Source: an uncultured Tenacibaculum sp.
Lineage (GTDB): Bacteria; Bacteroidota; Bacteroidia; Flavobacteriales; Flavobacteriaceae
Length of the DNA stretch: 64,000 nucleotides
Assembly: GCA_947492185.1 (NCBI GenBank)
Contig: CANLMR010000004.1
Span: 124,001 to 188,000, forward strand
Direction of reading: 5' to 3'
Part shown: positions 8,492 to 17,646 of the stretch, in pieces
Numbering within the stretch: position 1 is the stretch's first letter
Layout of the letters: every line of letters starts with the position of its first letter
Notes under the pieces: model-generated
The model's database searches: none
The model's input: only the letters and a program-made list of their open reading frames with translations
Told to the model about the DNA's origin: nothing
Made by a program: the position numbers and the translations under genes

Positions 8492-8525
8492 GCCATTCCC
8501 GTGTAAACGGGAATCTAATGCATGG
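8492..8525. repeat. Second intergenic palindrome (CATTCCCGT...ACGGGAAT)
   Basis: ATTCCCGT (8495-8502) pairs with ACGGGAAT (8507-8514) around GTAA. A GCCAT/ATGGC pair flanks the core. Together with the repeat at 8400 it fills most of the 257-base gap before the transketolase gene. GC content is locally above the surroundings. Confidence 0.5.
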
Positions 8526-8618
8526 CAAAAATAAATTGACATAGCTATGAGTATCAAAATATGTTAATAACTATTCATTAAAAGCTACTTTTCCATATTT
8601 TCATTTCGAACACTTTTG

Positions 8619-8626
8619 TATTTTTG
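8619..8626 (+). promoter_or_regulatory. Candidate -7 promoter element of the transketolase gene
   Basis: TATTTTTG (TAnnTTTG) 20 bases before the ATG; no obvious -33 element. Confidence 0.4.
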
Positions 8627-8646
8627 CGTGTATTAAACAAAATAAA

Positions 8647-9492
8647 ATGCCAACAACACAACAACTTCAGGACTTTACGCAACAAGTTCGCAGAGATATT
8701 TTACGCATGGTACATGCTGTTAATTCTGGACACCCTGGTGGATCATTAGGATGTGCTGAATTTTTTACTTGTTTATATCAAGAAATCATGGATTATAGTA
8801 CTGATTTTGATATGAATGGTAAAAATGAAGATATGTTCTTTTTATCTAATGGACATATTTCTCCAGTATATTATAGTGTTTTATCTCGTAGTGGATTTTT
8901 TCCTGTTGAAGAATTAGCAACGTTTAGAAAGTTAGATTCTCGTTTACAAGGTCACCCAACCACTCACGAACATTTACCAGGTATTAGAATAGCTTCTGGT
9001 TCTTTAGGTCAAGGAATGAGTGTAGCTATAGGTGCTGCTGAAGCTAAGAAGTTAAATGGAGATGATAAAATTGTATATTCATTACATGGTGATGGAGAGT
9101 TACAAGAAGGTCAAATTTGGGAAGCTACAATGTATGCATCTGCAAAGAAAGTTGATAACTTAATCTCAACTGTTGATGTAAACGAAAAACAAATTGATGG
9201 AACTACGGATCAAGTTTTAGCAATGGGAAGCTTAAAGGCAAAATTTGAAGCTTTTGGTTGGGACGTATTAGAAGTTAAAGAAGGAAATAATGTTGAAGCA
9301 GTTTTAGCAGGTTTAAAAGAAGCTAAATCTAGAACAGGAAAAGGAAAACCAGTTTGTATTTTATTATATACAGAAATGGGTAATGGTGTGGATTTTATGA
9401 TGCATACTCATGCTTGGCATGGTAAAGCCCCAAATGATGAGCAATTAGCTACGGCATTAGATCAAAATCCTGCTACTTTAGGAGATTACTAA
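8647..9492 (+). CDS. Transketolase, N-terminal subunit
   Basis: 281 residues, covering only the thiamine-diphosphate-binding N-terminal domain of transketolase (GSLGCAEF near residue 32, SNGHISPVYYS near 75, GSLGQGMSVAIGAAEAKK near 118, and LHGDGELQEGQIWEA with the ThDP/Mg motif near 145). It acts in the non-oxidative pentose phosphate pathway. In this split form a separate C-terminal (pyrimidine-binding) subunit is required. The partner is usually the next gene, but here the following gene is bshA and a terminator intervenes, so the partner must be elsewhere. Confidence 0.93.
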   Translation: MPTTQQLQDFTQQVRRDILRMVHAVNSGHPGGSLGCAEFFTCLYQEIMDYSTDFDMNGKNEDMFFLSNGHISPVYYSVLSRSGFFPVEELATFRKLDSRLQGHPTTHEHLPGIRIASGSLGQGMSVAIGAAEAKKLNGDDKIVYSLHGDGELQEGQIWEATMYASAKKVDNLISTVDVNEKQIDGTTDQVLAMGSLKAKFEAFGWDVLEVKEGNNVEAVLAGLKEAKSRTGKGKPVCILLYTEMGNGVDFMMHTHAWHGKAPNDEQLATALDQNPATLGDY

Positions 9493-9512
9493 AAAAAATT
9501 AGATAATATTTT

Positions 9513-9551
9513 GAAACGCTGTTACTTAAAAGTATCAGCGTTTCTTTTTTT
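9513..9551 (+). terminator. Intrinsic terminator of the transketolase N subunit gene
   Basis: AAACGCTG (9514-9521) pairs with CAGCGTTT (9536-9543); an inner ACTT/AAGT pair extends the stem. A T-rich tail follows. Confidence 0.85.
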
Positions 9552-9621
9552 AATAATATTAACATTGTAGCGTAAACAAAAATGTATTTTTACGTCAAAA
9601 TCGAACAAATCAATTTTACAC

Positions 9622-10743
9622 ATGAAAATAGGAATTGTATGTTATCCTACATTTGGAGGTAGTGGAGTAGTAGCTACTGAGTTAGGAATGGCATTAGCAA
9701 ATAAAGGGCATGAAGTACATTTTATTACATATAATCAACCAGTTCGATTAGACTTTATTTCGTATAACTTACATTTCCATGAAGTTGCTTTAGAGGAATA
9801 TCCATTATTTCAATACCAACCTTATGAATTAGCATTGTCTACAAAAATGGTTGAAATAGTTGAGCGTTATGAATTACAGGTATTACATGTACATTATGCT
9901 ATTCCTCATGCTTATGCAGCATATATGGCTAAGAAAATGTTATGTGATAAGGGAATAAAAGTGAAAGTAGTAACAACACTTCATGGTACAGATATTACAT
10001 TAGTTGGAAGTCATCCAAGTTATAAAACAGCCGTTGAATTTAGTATTAATATGTCTGATGAAGTTACAACAGTGTCTTCAAGTTTAAAAGAAGATACATT
10101 AAGGTTATTCAACATTCAAAAGGATATTAAAGTTGTTTATAATTTTATTGATGGAACTAAGTATGAAATGGCAGACGAGGAAGAATGTAGAAGAAGTGCT
10201 ATTGCAAATGAGAATGAGCGTATTTTAACTCATATTAGTAATTTTAGACCAGTAAAAAGAGTGCTAGATGTTATTCAAATATTTAATAAAGTCCAAAAAG
10301 AAATTCCTTCTAAATTATTAATGGTAGGAGATGGACCAGAAAGATCTAAAGCAGAAAAACTAGCTCAAGATTTTGGAATTTCTGAAAAAGTTTTATTTTT
10401 AGGAAATAGTAATGAAGTTGCTAAGCTTTTATGCTATTCTGATATTTTTCTTTTACCTTCTGAAACAGAAAGTTTTGGTTTAGCAGCATTAGAAGCTATG
10501 GCTGCAAACACAGTAGTAATATCATCTAATACTGGTGGTTTGCCTGAAGTAAATATTCATGGTGAAACAGGTTTTTTAAGTGATTTAGGAGATGTAAATA
10601 GTATGGCAAATCATGCCATAAATATTTTAAAAGATGATGCTAAATTATTAGAATTAAAACGAAATGCTAAAGCACATACCAAGCTTTTTTCTTTAGAAAA
10701 AGTATTACCACAATATGAAAGCATTTATAAAGCTTGTTTTTAA
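9622..10743 (+). CDS. bshA: N-acetyl-alpha-D-glucosaminyl L-malate synthase
   Basis: GT4-family glycosyltransferase for the first step of bacillithiol synthesis, joining UDP-GlcNAc and L-malate. 373 residues. The N-terminus has the BshA signature MKIGIVCYPTFGGSGVVATE. The body has HFITYNQPVRLD, HVHYAIPHA and TTLHGTDITLVG. The C-terminal domain carries the sugar-nucleotide motif LLPSETESFGLAALEAMA (E-x7-E, about residues 278-295). BshB and BshC are not in the window. Its stop overlaps the stop of convergent aroB by four bases. Confidence 0.94.
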   Translation: MKIGIVCYPTFGGSGVVATELGMALANKGHEVHFITYNQPVRLDFISYNLHFHEVALEEYPLFQYQPYELALSTKMVEIVERYELQVLHVHYAIPHAYAAYMAKKMLCDKGIKVKVVTTLHGTDITLVGSHPSYKTAVEFSINMSDEVTTVSSSLKEDTLRLFNIQKDIKVVYNFIDGTKYEMADEEECRRSAIANENERILTHISNFRPVKRVLDVIQIFNKVQKEIPSKLLMVGDGPERSKAEKLAQDFGISEKVLFLGNSNEVAKLLCYSDIFLLPSETESFGLAALEAMAANTVVISSNTGGLPEVNIHGETGFLSDLGDVNSMANHAINILKDDAKLLELKRNAKAHTKLFSLEKVLPQYESIYKACF

Positions 10744-11798
10744 GAAGTGTAATAATTAATACTTTCTTTTATTAAACTTTCAGAAGCTTCTGCGTTAACA
10801 ACAAAATCTTGATAATCTTTAAGAAGTACGAATTTTACAATACCTGCTTCATTCTTTTTGTCGTGTTTCATTAAATCGGTAATCGGTAAGATGTCTTCTT
10901 GTGTAATTTCTATTATACCATAAATGTTAATAATAGCTTTCTTTATTTCATGAACTTTATCTATAGAAAACCCTAATTCTTTATGTGAAATATAAGCCTC
11001 ACAAACCATTCCGATAGCTATAGCCTCACCATGAGTTAAATTTTCTTTGTTTGGATTATCTAAGAAATAAGATTCAACACCATGTCCAATAGTATGTCCC
11101 CAATTTAATACTTTACGTAATCCTTTTTCTTTAGGATCTGCACTAACCACTTCATTTTTTATTTCTATTGAACGATGAATTAAACCAACAATATTTACTT
11201 TAGGATTATCTTTAATTTGATTAAACAAATGTATATCATGAGTCATCCCATATTTAATAATTTCGGCAGTTCCAGATCTTACTTCTCTCGCAGAAAGAGT
11301 ATGTAAATATTCTGGGTCTATTAAAACCATTTGAGGATTGGCAAATACACCAATTTGATTTTTTAAAACACCTAAATCAATCCCTGTTTTCCCTCCAACT
11401 GAAGCATCAACCATAGAAAGCAAGGTTGTAGGAATGTTAACAAAATCAATCCCACGTTTAAAAGTTGAAGCAACGAAACCACCTAAATCTGTAATTACTC
11501 CACCTCCTAGAGTAATTAATAAACTTTTTCTATCTGCTCCTAATTCAGTCATTACATTCCACACTCCAACACAAGTTTCAATATTTTTATGAACTTCACC
11601 TGGGGCAATTTGAATTACTTCAATAGTAGCTGTAGTTTCAAGATTTTGCATAAACCTAGGATAACAACATTCTAAAGTATTATCATCGACTAAAATAAAG
11701 ATAGAAGAATAGGAATTTGTATCAATTAAAATAGATAATTTTTGATACGCTTTTTCATTAAAATGTATTGGATATGTAGTTGCCTTAATGGTTTCCAT
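10740..11798 (-). CDS. aroB: 3-dehydroquinate synthase
   Basis: Converts DAHP to 3-dehydroquinate, the second step of the shikimate pathway, using NAD and a divalent metal. 352 residues, normal length. Visible motifs are GEVHKN, the NAD-binding LGGGVITDLGGFVASTFKRG (about residues 97-116), PTTLLSMVDASVGGKTGID, and the metal ligands in EIIKYGM, NWGHTIGHGVE and HGEAIAIGM. Monocistronic, convergent with bshA with a four-base overlap of the 3' ends. Confidence 0.96.
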   Translation of the reverse strand: METIKATTYPIHFNEKAYQKLSILIDTNSYSSIFILVDDNTLECCYPRFMQNLETTATIEVIQIAPGEVHKNIETCVGVWNVMTELGADRKSLLITLGGGVITDLGGFVASTFKRGIDFVNIPTTLLSMVDASVGGKTGIDLGVLKNQIGVFANPQMVLIDPEYLHTLSAREVRSGTAEIIKYGMTHDIHLFNQIKDNPKVNIVGLIHRSIEIKNEVVSADPKEKGLRKVLNWGHTIGHGVESYFLDNPNKENLTHGEAIAIGMVCEAYISHKELGFSIDKVHEIKKAIINIYGIIEITQEDILPITDLMKHDKKNEAGIVKFVLLKDYQDFVVNAEASESLIKESINYYTS

Positions 11799-11860
11799 TG
11801 TTTCTTAAAATAAGATGTAAAAATAAATAGAAATTATAAAAGAAATTCATTGTTCTCTTC

Positions 11861-11868
11861 TATATTTG
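11861..11868 (+). promoter_or_regulatory. Candidate -7 promoter element of the proline dehydrogenase operon
   Basis: TATATTTG (TAnnTTTG) about 31 bases before the ATG at 11900. Confidence 0.4.
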
Positions 11869-11899
11869 TCTTTCAAGAATAAACATGTAAATATTATTC

Positions 11900-13063
11900 A
11901 TGAAACTTTTTGAGAATACTGAAGTAGCTTTTAAGTTAAAGTCTGATTCTGAGTTAGAAAGAGCTCATTTTTTATTTCGATTAATTCAAAGCCAACCAAT
12001 GGTAAAAATAGGTACGGCAGTAACTAATTTTGCCCTTAAAGCACATTTACCTGTAGAAGGATTAATTCGTTCTACTGTTTTCGATCATTTTTGTGGAGGA
12101 GTAACAGAAGAAGATTGCATTCCTAACATTGAAAAAATGTATAATTCTGGGAATGTACATAGTGTATTAGATTACTCTGTTGAAGGTAAAGCAGAGGAAG
12201 AGAGTTTTGATAGTGCTGTTGAAAAAATAGAAAAGATTATTCAATTCTCAGAAGAGAAAGATTCTATTCCATTTGCTGTTTTTAAGCCAACAGGTTTCGG
12301 ACGCTTTGCTTTATATCAAAAAATAGGTGAAGGCAAGGAATTAACACTAGATGAGCAACAAGAATGGGCCAGAGTAGTAGCTCGTTTTCATAGAGTATGT
12401 AAACTAGCTTTTGACAAAGATGTTCCTCTTTTGATTGATGCTGAAGAAAGTTGGATGCAAGATGCAGCAGATAATTTAATTGAAGACTTAATGGCTACAT
12501 ATAATAAAGAAAAAGCTATTGTTTTTAATACACTTCAAATGTATCGTCATGATCGTATGGAATATTTAAAAACTTTACATCAAAGAGCACATCAAAAAGG
12601 GTTTCATATTGGAATGAAAGTAGTTCGTGGGGCATATATGGAGAAAGAAAGAGATAGAGCAGATGAAATGGGATACGCATCACCTATATGTAAAAATAAA
12701 GAAGCTACTGATAAAAATTATGATGAAGCAATCTTGTACATGATGGAACATAAAAACATGGCCTTATTTGCAGGAACCCATAATGAAGAAAGTTCGTATT
12801 TACTTATGCAATTAGCGGAGAAGTATAATATCGAAAAAAGCGATAAAAGGATGTGGTTCGGTCAATTATATGGAATGAGTGATCATATAAGTTTTAATTT
12901 AGCTCAAGAAGGATATAATGTAGCAAAATATGTTCCTTTTGGACCAGTTAGAGATGTTATGCCATATTTGATTAGAAGAGCAGAAGAAAATACTTCAGTA
13001 GAAGGTCAAACATCAAGAGAGTTAAAGCTTTTAAAAACAGAAAAGAAACGTAGAAAACTGTAA
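11900..13063 (+). CDS. Proline dehydrogenase
   Basis: FAD enzyme oxidising L-proline to pyrroline-5-carboxylate, the first step in proline use. 387 residues, a stand-alone PRODH domain rather than the fused PutA. Motifs: AVFKPTGFGRF near residue 130, LLIDAEESW near 177, MKVVRGAYMEKERDRA near 239 (flavin site), and YLIRRAEENTSVEGQ near the C-terminus, where the two arginines bind the proline carboxylate. The stop shares a base with the start of the next gene (TAATG), so the LETM1-like protein is translationally coupled. Confidence 0.93.
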   Translation: MKLFENTEVAFKLKSDSELERAHFLFRLIQSQPMVKIGTAVTNFALKAHLPVEGLIRSTVFDHFCGGVTEEDCIPNIEKMYNSGNVHSVLDYSVEGKAEEESFDSAVEKIEKIIQFSEEKDSIPFAVFKPTGFGRFALYQKIGEGKELTLDEQQEWARVVARFHRVCKLAFDKDVPLLIDAEESWMQDAADNLIEDLMATYNKEKAIVFNTLQMYRHDRMEYLKTLHQRAHQKGFHIGMKVVRGAYMEKERDRADEMGYASPICKNKEATDKNYDEAILYMMEHKNMALFAGTHNEESSYLLMQLAEKYNIEKSDKRMWFGQLYGMSDHISFNLAQEGYNVAKYVPFGPVRDVMPYLIRRAEENTSVEGQTSRELKLLKTEKKRRKL

Positions 13064-13368
13064 TGAATTCTGTAGAAGAAATAAAATCTTTATTACAAAA
13101 GAATAAAGCTCGCTTTTTAGAAGAACTTCAAGAAAGTAAAGAACTTGTTTTTTTAGTGAAGAAATCTATTACAACTACTTTAACTGAAGAAGAGAAAAAG
13201 AAAGTTAAAGAACAAACATTAGATATCTGTAAAGGAATACCTGCTTTTACCATTTTTATGTTACCAGGAGGAGCACTTTTATTACCTTTGCTTATTAAAT
13301 TGATACCCACAATTTTACCAAGTTCATTTAGAAAAGATAATTCAGAAAACTTTAATAACCCAGACTAA
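13063..13368 (+). CDS. Small LETM1-like protein
   Basis: 101 residues. The N-terminal 65 residues are helical and charged. Residues about 66-92 hold GIPAFTIFMLPGGALLLPLL followed by IKLIPTILPSSF, which closely follows the LETM1 core pattern (hydrophobic helix, then 'LLP..LK.FP.mLPStF'). In mitochondria LETM1 is an inner-membrane protein linked to cation exchange and ribosome binding; the role of these short bacterial versions is not known. It sits between proline dehydrogenase and glyA with almost no spacing, in one operon. Confidence 0.7.
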   Translation: MNSVEEIKSLLQKNKARFLEELQESKELVFLVKKSITTTLTEEEKKKVKEQTLDICKGIPAFTIFMLPGGALLLPLLIKLIPTILPSSFRKDNSENFNNPD

Positions 13369-13392
13369 AATTGGGAATAAAACAACACAACA

Positions 13393-14667
13393 ATGCAACA
13401 AGATCATCAAATATTTGATTTAATACAAGATGAAAAAGAACGTCAGCTTAATGGTTTAGAGTTGATTGCTTCAGAAAATTTCGTAAGTGAGCAAGTAATG
13501 AAAGCTCAAGGCTCTGTTTTAACTAATAAATATGCAGAAGGATACCCTGGTAAACGTTATTATGGAGGATGTGAAGTAGTAGATGTTATAGAACAGATTG
13601 CTATTGATAGAGCAAAAGAGCTTTTCGGAGCGGAGTATGTTAACGTCCAACCTCACTCAGGAAGTCAGGCAAATACAGCAGTTTTTGCTGCTTGTTTACA
13701 ACCTGGAGATACAATTTTAGGATTTGATTTAGCACATGGAGGACATTTAACACATGGTTCGCCAGTAAACTTTTCTGGAAAATTATATAACCCGGTATTT
13801 TATGGAGTAAATAAAGAAACTGGATTAATAGATTATGAGCACTTAAATGAACAAGCTCAAAAGCACAAACCAAAATTAATTATTGCTGGAGCCTCTGCTT
13901 ATTCGAGGGATATGGATTTTAAACGTTTTCGTGAAATTGCAGATAGCGTTGGAGCTATTTTAATGGCTGATATATCACACCCTGCAGGTTTAATTGCAAA
14001 AGGAATTTTAAGTGATCCGTTACCTCATTGTCATGTTGTTACTACAACTACTCATAAAACATTAAGAGGACCTAGAGGTGGAATGATAATGATTGGTAAA
14101 GATTTTGAGAACCCTTTAGGATTGAAGTTGAAAAGTGGAAAATTAAAGAAGATGTCTACTTTATTTAATAGTGCAGTTTTTCCAGGAAATCAAGGAGGAC
14201 CATTAGAGCATGTTATTGCTGCTAAAGCAGTAGCTTTTGGTGAAGCATTAACGGATCAGTTTTTAGAATATCAAATCCAAGTTAGAGCAAATGCTCAAGC
14301 TATGGCTGAGGCTTTTATAGCTAGAGGTTATAATATTATTTCTGGAGGTACAGATAATCATATGATGTTAATTGATCTTAGAAATAAGAATATTACAGGA
14401 AAAGATGCAGAAATTGCCTTAGGAAAAGCAGAAATTACTGTAAACAAAAATATGGTTCCTTTCGATACAGAATCTCCATTTGTAACTTCAGGTATCAGAA
14501 TAGGTACTCCTGCAATTACAACTAGAGGATTAGTAGAAGAAGATATGGAAAATGTGGTAAGCCTTATTGATGAAGCAATTCAAAATGTAGATAATGATGA
14601 TAAGCTTCATGAAATAGGAGAACAAGTGTATGAATTAATGCACCAAAGAAGGTTATTTGTGATGTAA
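13393..14667 (+). CDS. glyA: Serine hydroxymethyltransferase
   Basis: PLP enzyme interconverting serine and glycine with tetrahydrofolate. 424 residues. Motifs: [35 protein letters not shown], split here as ENFVSEQVM and [10 protein letters not shown] near residues 28 and 50; the PLP-lysine region [16 protein letters not shown] near 223; and [14 protein letters not shown] near 370. It is the last gene of the proline dehydrogenase, LETM1-like, glyA run and ends at a symmetrical terminator shared with the convergent amylase. Confidence 0.97.
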   Translation: MQQDHQIFDLIQDEKERQLNGLELIASENFVSEQVMKAQGSVLTNKYAEGYPGKRYYGGCEVVDVIEQIAIDRAKELFGAEYVNVQPHSGSQANTAVFAACLQPGDTILGFDLAHGGHLTHGSPVNFSGKLYNPVFYGVNKETGLIDYEHLNEQAQKHKPKLIIAGASAYSRDMDFKRFREIADSVGAILMADISHPAGLIAKGILSDPLPHCHVVTTTTHKTLRGPRGGMIMIGKDFENPLGLKLKSGKLKKMSTLFNSAVFPGNQGGPLEHVIAAKAVAFGEALTDQFLEYQIQVRANAQAMAEAFIARGYNIISGGTDNHMMLIDLRNKNITGKDAEIALGKAEITVNKNMVPFDTESPFVTSGIRIGTPAITTRGLVEEDMENVVSLIDEAIQNVDNDDKLHEIGEQVYELMHQRRLFVM

Positions 14668-14693
14668 TCTTCACTTTTTATAGAGTATTAAAC

Positions 14694-14728
14694 AAAAAAC
14701 CGGTAATTTATAAACTACCGGTTTTTTT
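14694..14728. terminator. Bidirectional terminator between glyA and the amylase gene
   Basis: AAAAAACCGGTA (14694-14705) pairs with TACCGGTTTTTT (14716-14727) across a 10-base loop, with T runs on both strands. Confidence 0.9.
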
Positions 14729-14756
14729 AGGGATTATAAAATATTAAACGAACTTA

Positions 14757-17348
14757 TTACTGTTTAATAACTTTTATTGGTTTGGCTATAGGAGTTTCAT
14801 TCAAAGTAGTATTGATAATGTATATACCCTTAGCTCCGAAATCTGAATTTGATAATTCAATTTTATGGTTTCCTGAACTTTTTTCGCCTTTGAAAATTAC
14901 TTTTGTTTGACCTAATATATTTGAAATACTAACTTTTAAAGTTCCTTTTTTACTAGTAGAAATATAAAGATTAGATTTATTTTTAATTGGATTTGGAGCA
15001 ATAGATATATTATCTAAAATTAGTAAGTCAGAAGTAGCATTAACTGAACTTCTAGATGAAGCACAATTTGTAGGACAAGTATCTGACCATACTCCTGTTG
15101 ATTTTCCTGCACTACTTCCAGTAATTCTAAACCAACCATCTGTTCCTCTGGTTAAATCTATAGTTTGTTGTCCGTTTCCATTATTAAAAACAACACCAAC
15201 ATCATTTGTAGAAATACCATTTGGAATGATAAATGTATAGTTTGACCAATTTGTATTATTATCCATTTGTTGTCCTGGCCATCCTGGAGTTCCAGAAAGA
15301 GTGGAGTTAGTCGTTTTATTGTATAAATAAGCATTTACAGTATTTCCCCAAGAAGATGTTCTTAAGAAATTAATTGTTGCTGTAATATCTGCTGGAGGAG
15401 TTGTTCCGTTACAGTCTGAAGGACAACTATTCGTCCAAGTTCCATTATCATACCAACCGTTTGTACTTCGTGCTAAATCATCTGTTTGGTTATTACCATC
15501 ATTAAAAATCATTCTAATATTATTTGAAGATGTTCCTGAAGGCACATTTAGAGTATATTTATACCAAGACGTTCCTGAAATATTAGACATTGTTGCTCCT
15601 GGCCATCCTGAAGTTCCAGGAATAGTAGTGTTTGTAGAAGCATCAAAGAAATAAACATTAATATTTGAGTCCCAACTACTAGGCTTTTTATATTGAACAG
15701 TTAAATTTCCTGATGGCGGTGGCGGAGTTCCTGTACAGTCAGAAGGACAATTATTTGACCAACTTCCATTATTATACCAACCATCAGTACTTCTGCTTAA
15801 ATCATCAGTTTGATTGCTTCCATCATTAAATATCACTCTAATATTTTCGGCTACCACTCCAACTGGAGGAGTAACTTGTAATGAATACCAAGGAGTCCCC
15901 GAAATATTACTCATAGATTGTCCTGGCCAACCTGAAGTTCCAGGAATTATTGCATTAGTTGATGCATCAAAAAGATATGCATTTACATTATTATTCCAAG
16001 AATTTGGTTTTTTAAAGTTAACTGTAAAAGGATCAACTTGTGTTGGTGGAGGTGGAGGAGTTCCTCCTTGAGTCCAAATGGCATAATCAGTTCCAGAGGT
16101 TCTTAAAACCCAACCACTTCCATTAGGTGCCCAATTTCCACTACCTAATTTCATAGCAATCGTCCCATTTCTCCCATCAATGTATGCGGCGTATAAATCA
16201 TTTCTTGCTTCAGCAATATTAATAGATGAACCCGCAAAAATTCTAGCATCTTTACGAATAGCAATTAAATCTTTAATTGCATTTCTAACACCAGTTCCTG
16301 CATCAAAATAATGTGTCCAGAAGACCATTGGATTTCCAGGGTGAGTTAAAATGTAAGCATATCCTTTTCTTAAATTAGTTTCTCCACCAGGAAAAACATA
16401 ACCAGGTCCACAACATTGTTGTGCCGCTCCTGTATCATGATTATCTAAAAACGTAACAGATTTTGCAGGGTTTATTCCAATCATACCAGATGGATTTCCA
16501 CCACCATCTCTTAAATAAGAAAGGTTGTTATCTCTAAATGCATTTTGCAATGTAACTTTTGTATTAAAATCAAAAGCTGAAGAAGATTGTTGCGTAAAGT
16601 TTACCCAATTATTTGTTTGTACTCTGCTACTTTCTAATAACTCTCCAACTGCAAAATATGGATTTGTAGCATCATTATATTCTTTATTGAAAATAGGATC
16701 ATATCCATGAACAAAGTCATATCTCCAACCGTCGATACCAAGATCATTTTTTAAGAAATTCATCCAATTTTTAATTTCTTGACGCACTGCTGGGTTAAAA
16801 TGATCTAAATCTCTAGCTGGTCCATAAGTTCCATTTGATCCGTCTGCTTTAAGTGCAGTTCCTGGAAAATAATCTCCATTAATACTAAATTCTACAGGAT
16901 AGTTCACAAAATTTCTTCCTTCATCATCCGCTGTAATAAATGTAGTAGGCCATGCTGGATTTGTAAAAGTAACTGCATCATTTGTTCCAACACGATGATT
17001 GATTACAATGTCACCAATTATTTTTACACCTAAATTATGATAGGTATTAATAAGGTTTCTTAATTGTGCTTCAGTTCCATATGCACTATTAAAATTATAT
17101 AATTCTCTAGGTAAATATCCTTGCGGAGCTCCAGAATCACTAACAGGAGGCAGCCAAATCATATCAATACCAGCACTGTTAATTTCGTTGCTGTTTTGAG
17201 TAACAACATCGAACCAAGTTTGTCCGGAAGGTTGATTTTGTACATTCCAATCAAAAGCTTGGAAGAGTACATCTTCGTCTTGCGCAAGAACATTTAAAGA
17301 AAAAATGAACAGCAAGACTAACTGAAAAGTTTTTAGGGTTTGTTTCAT
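14757..17348 (-). CDS. Secreted alpha-amylase (GH13) with three starch-binding modules and T9SS sorting domain
   Basis: 863 residues. Signal peptide 1-22. GH13 catalytic domain about 25-425: region I DIVINH (113-118), region II GIDGWRYD with nucleophile D211, region III VGEL with acid/base E236, region IV FLDNHD with D305. A proline linker leads to three related modules of CBM26 type at about 438-540, 548-646 and 655-762. Each has a W..N/D..NVNAY-like start, a GWPG turn and an FNDG/FNNG motif. Residues about 770-863 form a type A type IX secretion sorting domain (IAPNP...GIYII...IKVIKQ). The protein should hydrolyse starch-like glucans outside the cell. The upstream region has two palindromes that may be operators. 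Confidence 0.93.
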   Translation of the reverse strand: MKQTLKTFQLVLLFIFSLNVLAQDEDVLFQAFDWNVQNQPSGQTWFDVVTQNSNEINSAGIDMIWLPPVSDSGAPQGYLPRELYNFNSAYGTEAQLRNLINTYHNLGVKIIGDIVINHRVGTNDAVTFTNPAWPTTFITADDEGRNFVNYPVEFSINGDYFPGTALKADGSNGTYGPARDLDHFNPAVRQEIKNWMNFLKNDLGIDGWRYDFVHGYDPIFNKEYNDATNPYFAVGELLESSRVQTNNWVNFTQQSSSAFDFNTKVTLQNAFRDNNLSYLRDGGGNPSGMIGINPAKSVTFLDNHDTGAAQQCCGPGYVFPGGETNLRKGYAYILTHPGNPMVFWTHYFDAGTGVRNAIKDLIAIRKDARIFAGSSINIAEARNDLYAAYIDGRNGTIAMKLGSGNWAPNGSGWVLRTSGTDYAIWTQGGTPPPPPTQVDPFTVNFKKPNSWNNNVNAYLFDASTNAIIPGTSGWPGQSMSNISGTPWYSLQVTPPVGVVAENIRVIFNDGSNQTDDLSRSTDGWYNNGSWSNNCPSDCTGTPPPPSGNLTVQYKKPSSWDSNINVYFFDASTNTTIPGTSGWPGATMSNISGTSWYKYTLNVPSGTSSNNIRMIFNDGNNQTDDLARSTNGWYDNGTWTNSCPSDCNGTTPPADITATINFLRTSSWGNTVNAYLYNKTTNSTLSGTPGWPGQQMDNNTNWSNYTFIIPNGISTNDVGVVFNNGNGQQTIDLTRGTDGWFRITGSSAGKSTGVWSDTCPTNCASSRSSVNATSDLLILDNISIAPNPIKNKSNLYISTSKKGTLKVSISNILGQTKVIFKGEKSSGNHKIELSNSDFGAKGIYIINTTLNETPIAKPIKVIKQ

Positions 17349-17464
17349 TGTGTTTAAGTTGTTTTGGTTTGAAAGGTTAAAAAGAATTATAAAACTTAAC
17401 GCCAGATAAAGTTGATTGAAAACTTTGCTTTTGAGGTGTTAAAAAATGAGAAATAATTCATTTG

Positions 17465-17526
17465 TTAACGAATTTATTGGGAATTCGTTAATTAAAAAAA
17501 ATAAGGGGATCTCGAAATCGATTTCG
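17465..17526. promoter_or_regulatory. Two palindromic operator candidates upstream of the amylase gene
   Basis: TTAACGAATT (17465-17474) is mirrored exactly by AATTCGTTAA (17482-17491). CGAAATCGATTTCG (17513-17526) is a 14-base perfect palindrome with a central CG, the symmetry typical of LacI-family operators. A further TTCGATTTCG lies at 17540-17549. All fall in the 298-base gap between the start of the amylase gene and the end of rmuC. No regulator gene is adjacent. The rest of the gap shows nothing else. Confidence 0.45.
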
Positions 17527-17646
17527 TGTTGATAACTAATTCGATTTCGTAAAGTTTCGTTGAAATAAACCCAAATTTTCAATAAAAATTATTGGTTTTT
17601 CCTATTTCGACACCGTTGTAGATTTTGGATATGATAAAGGAATTAA

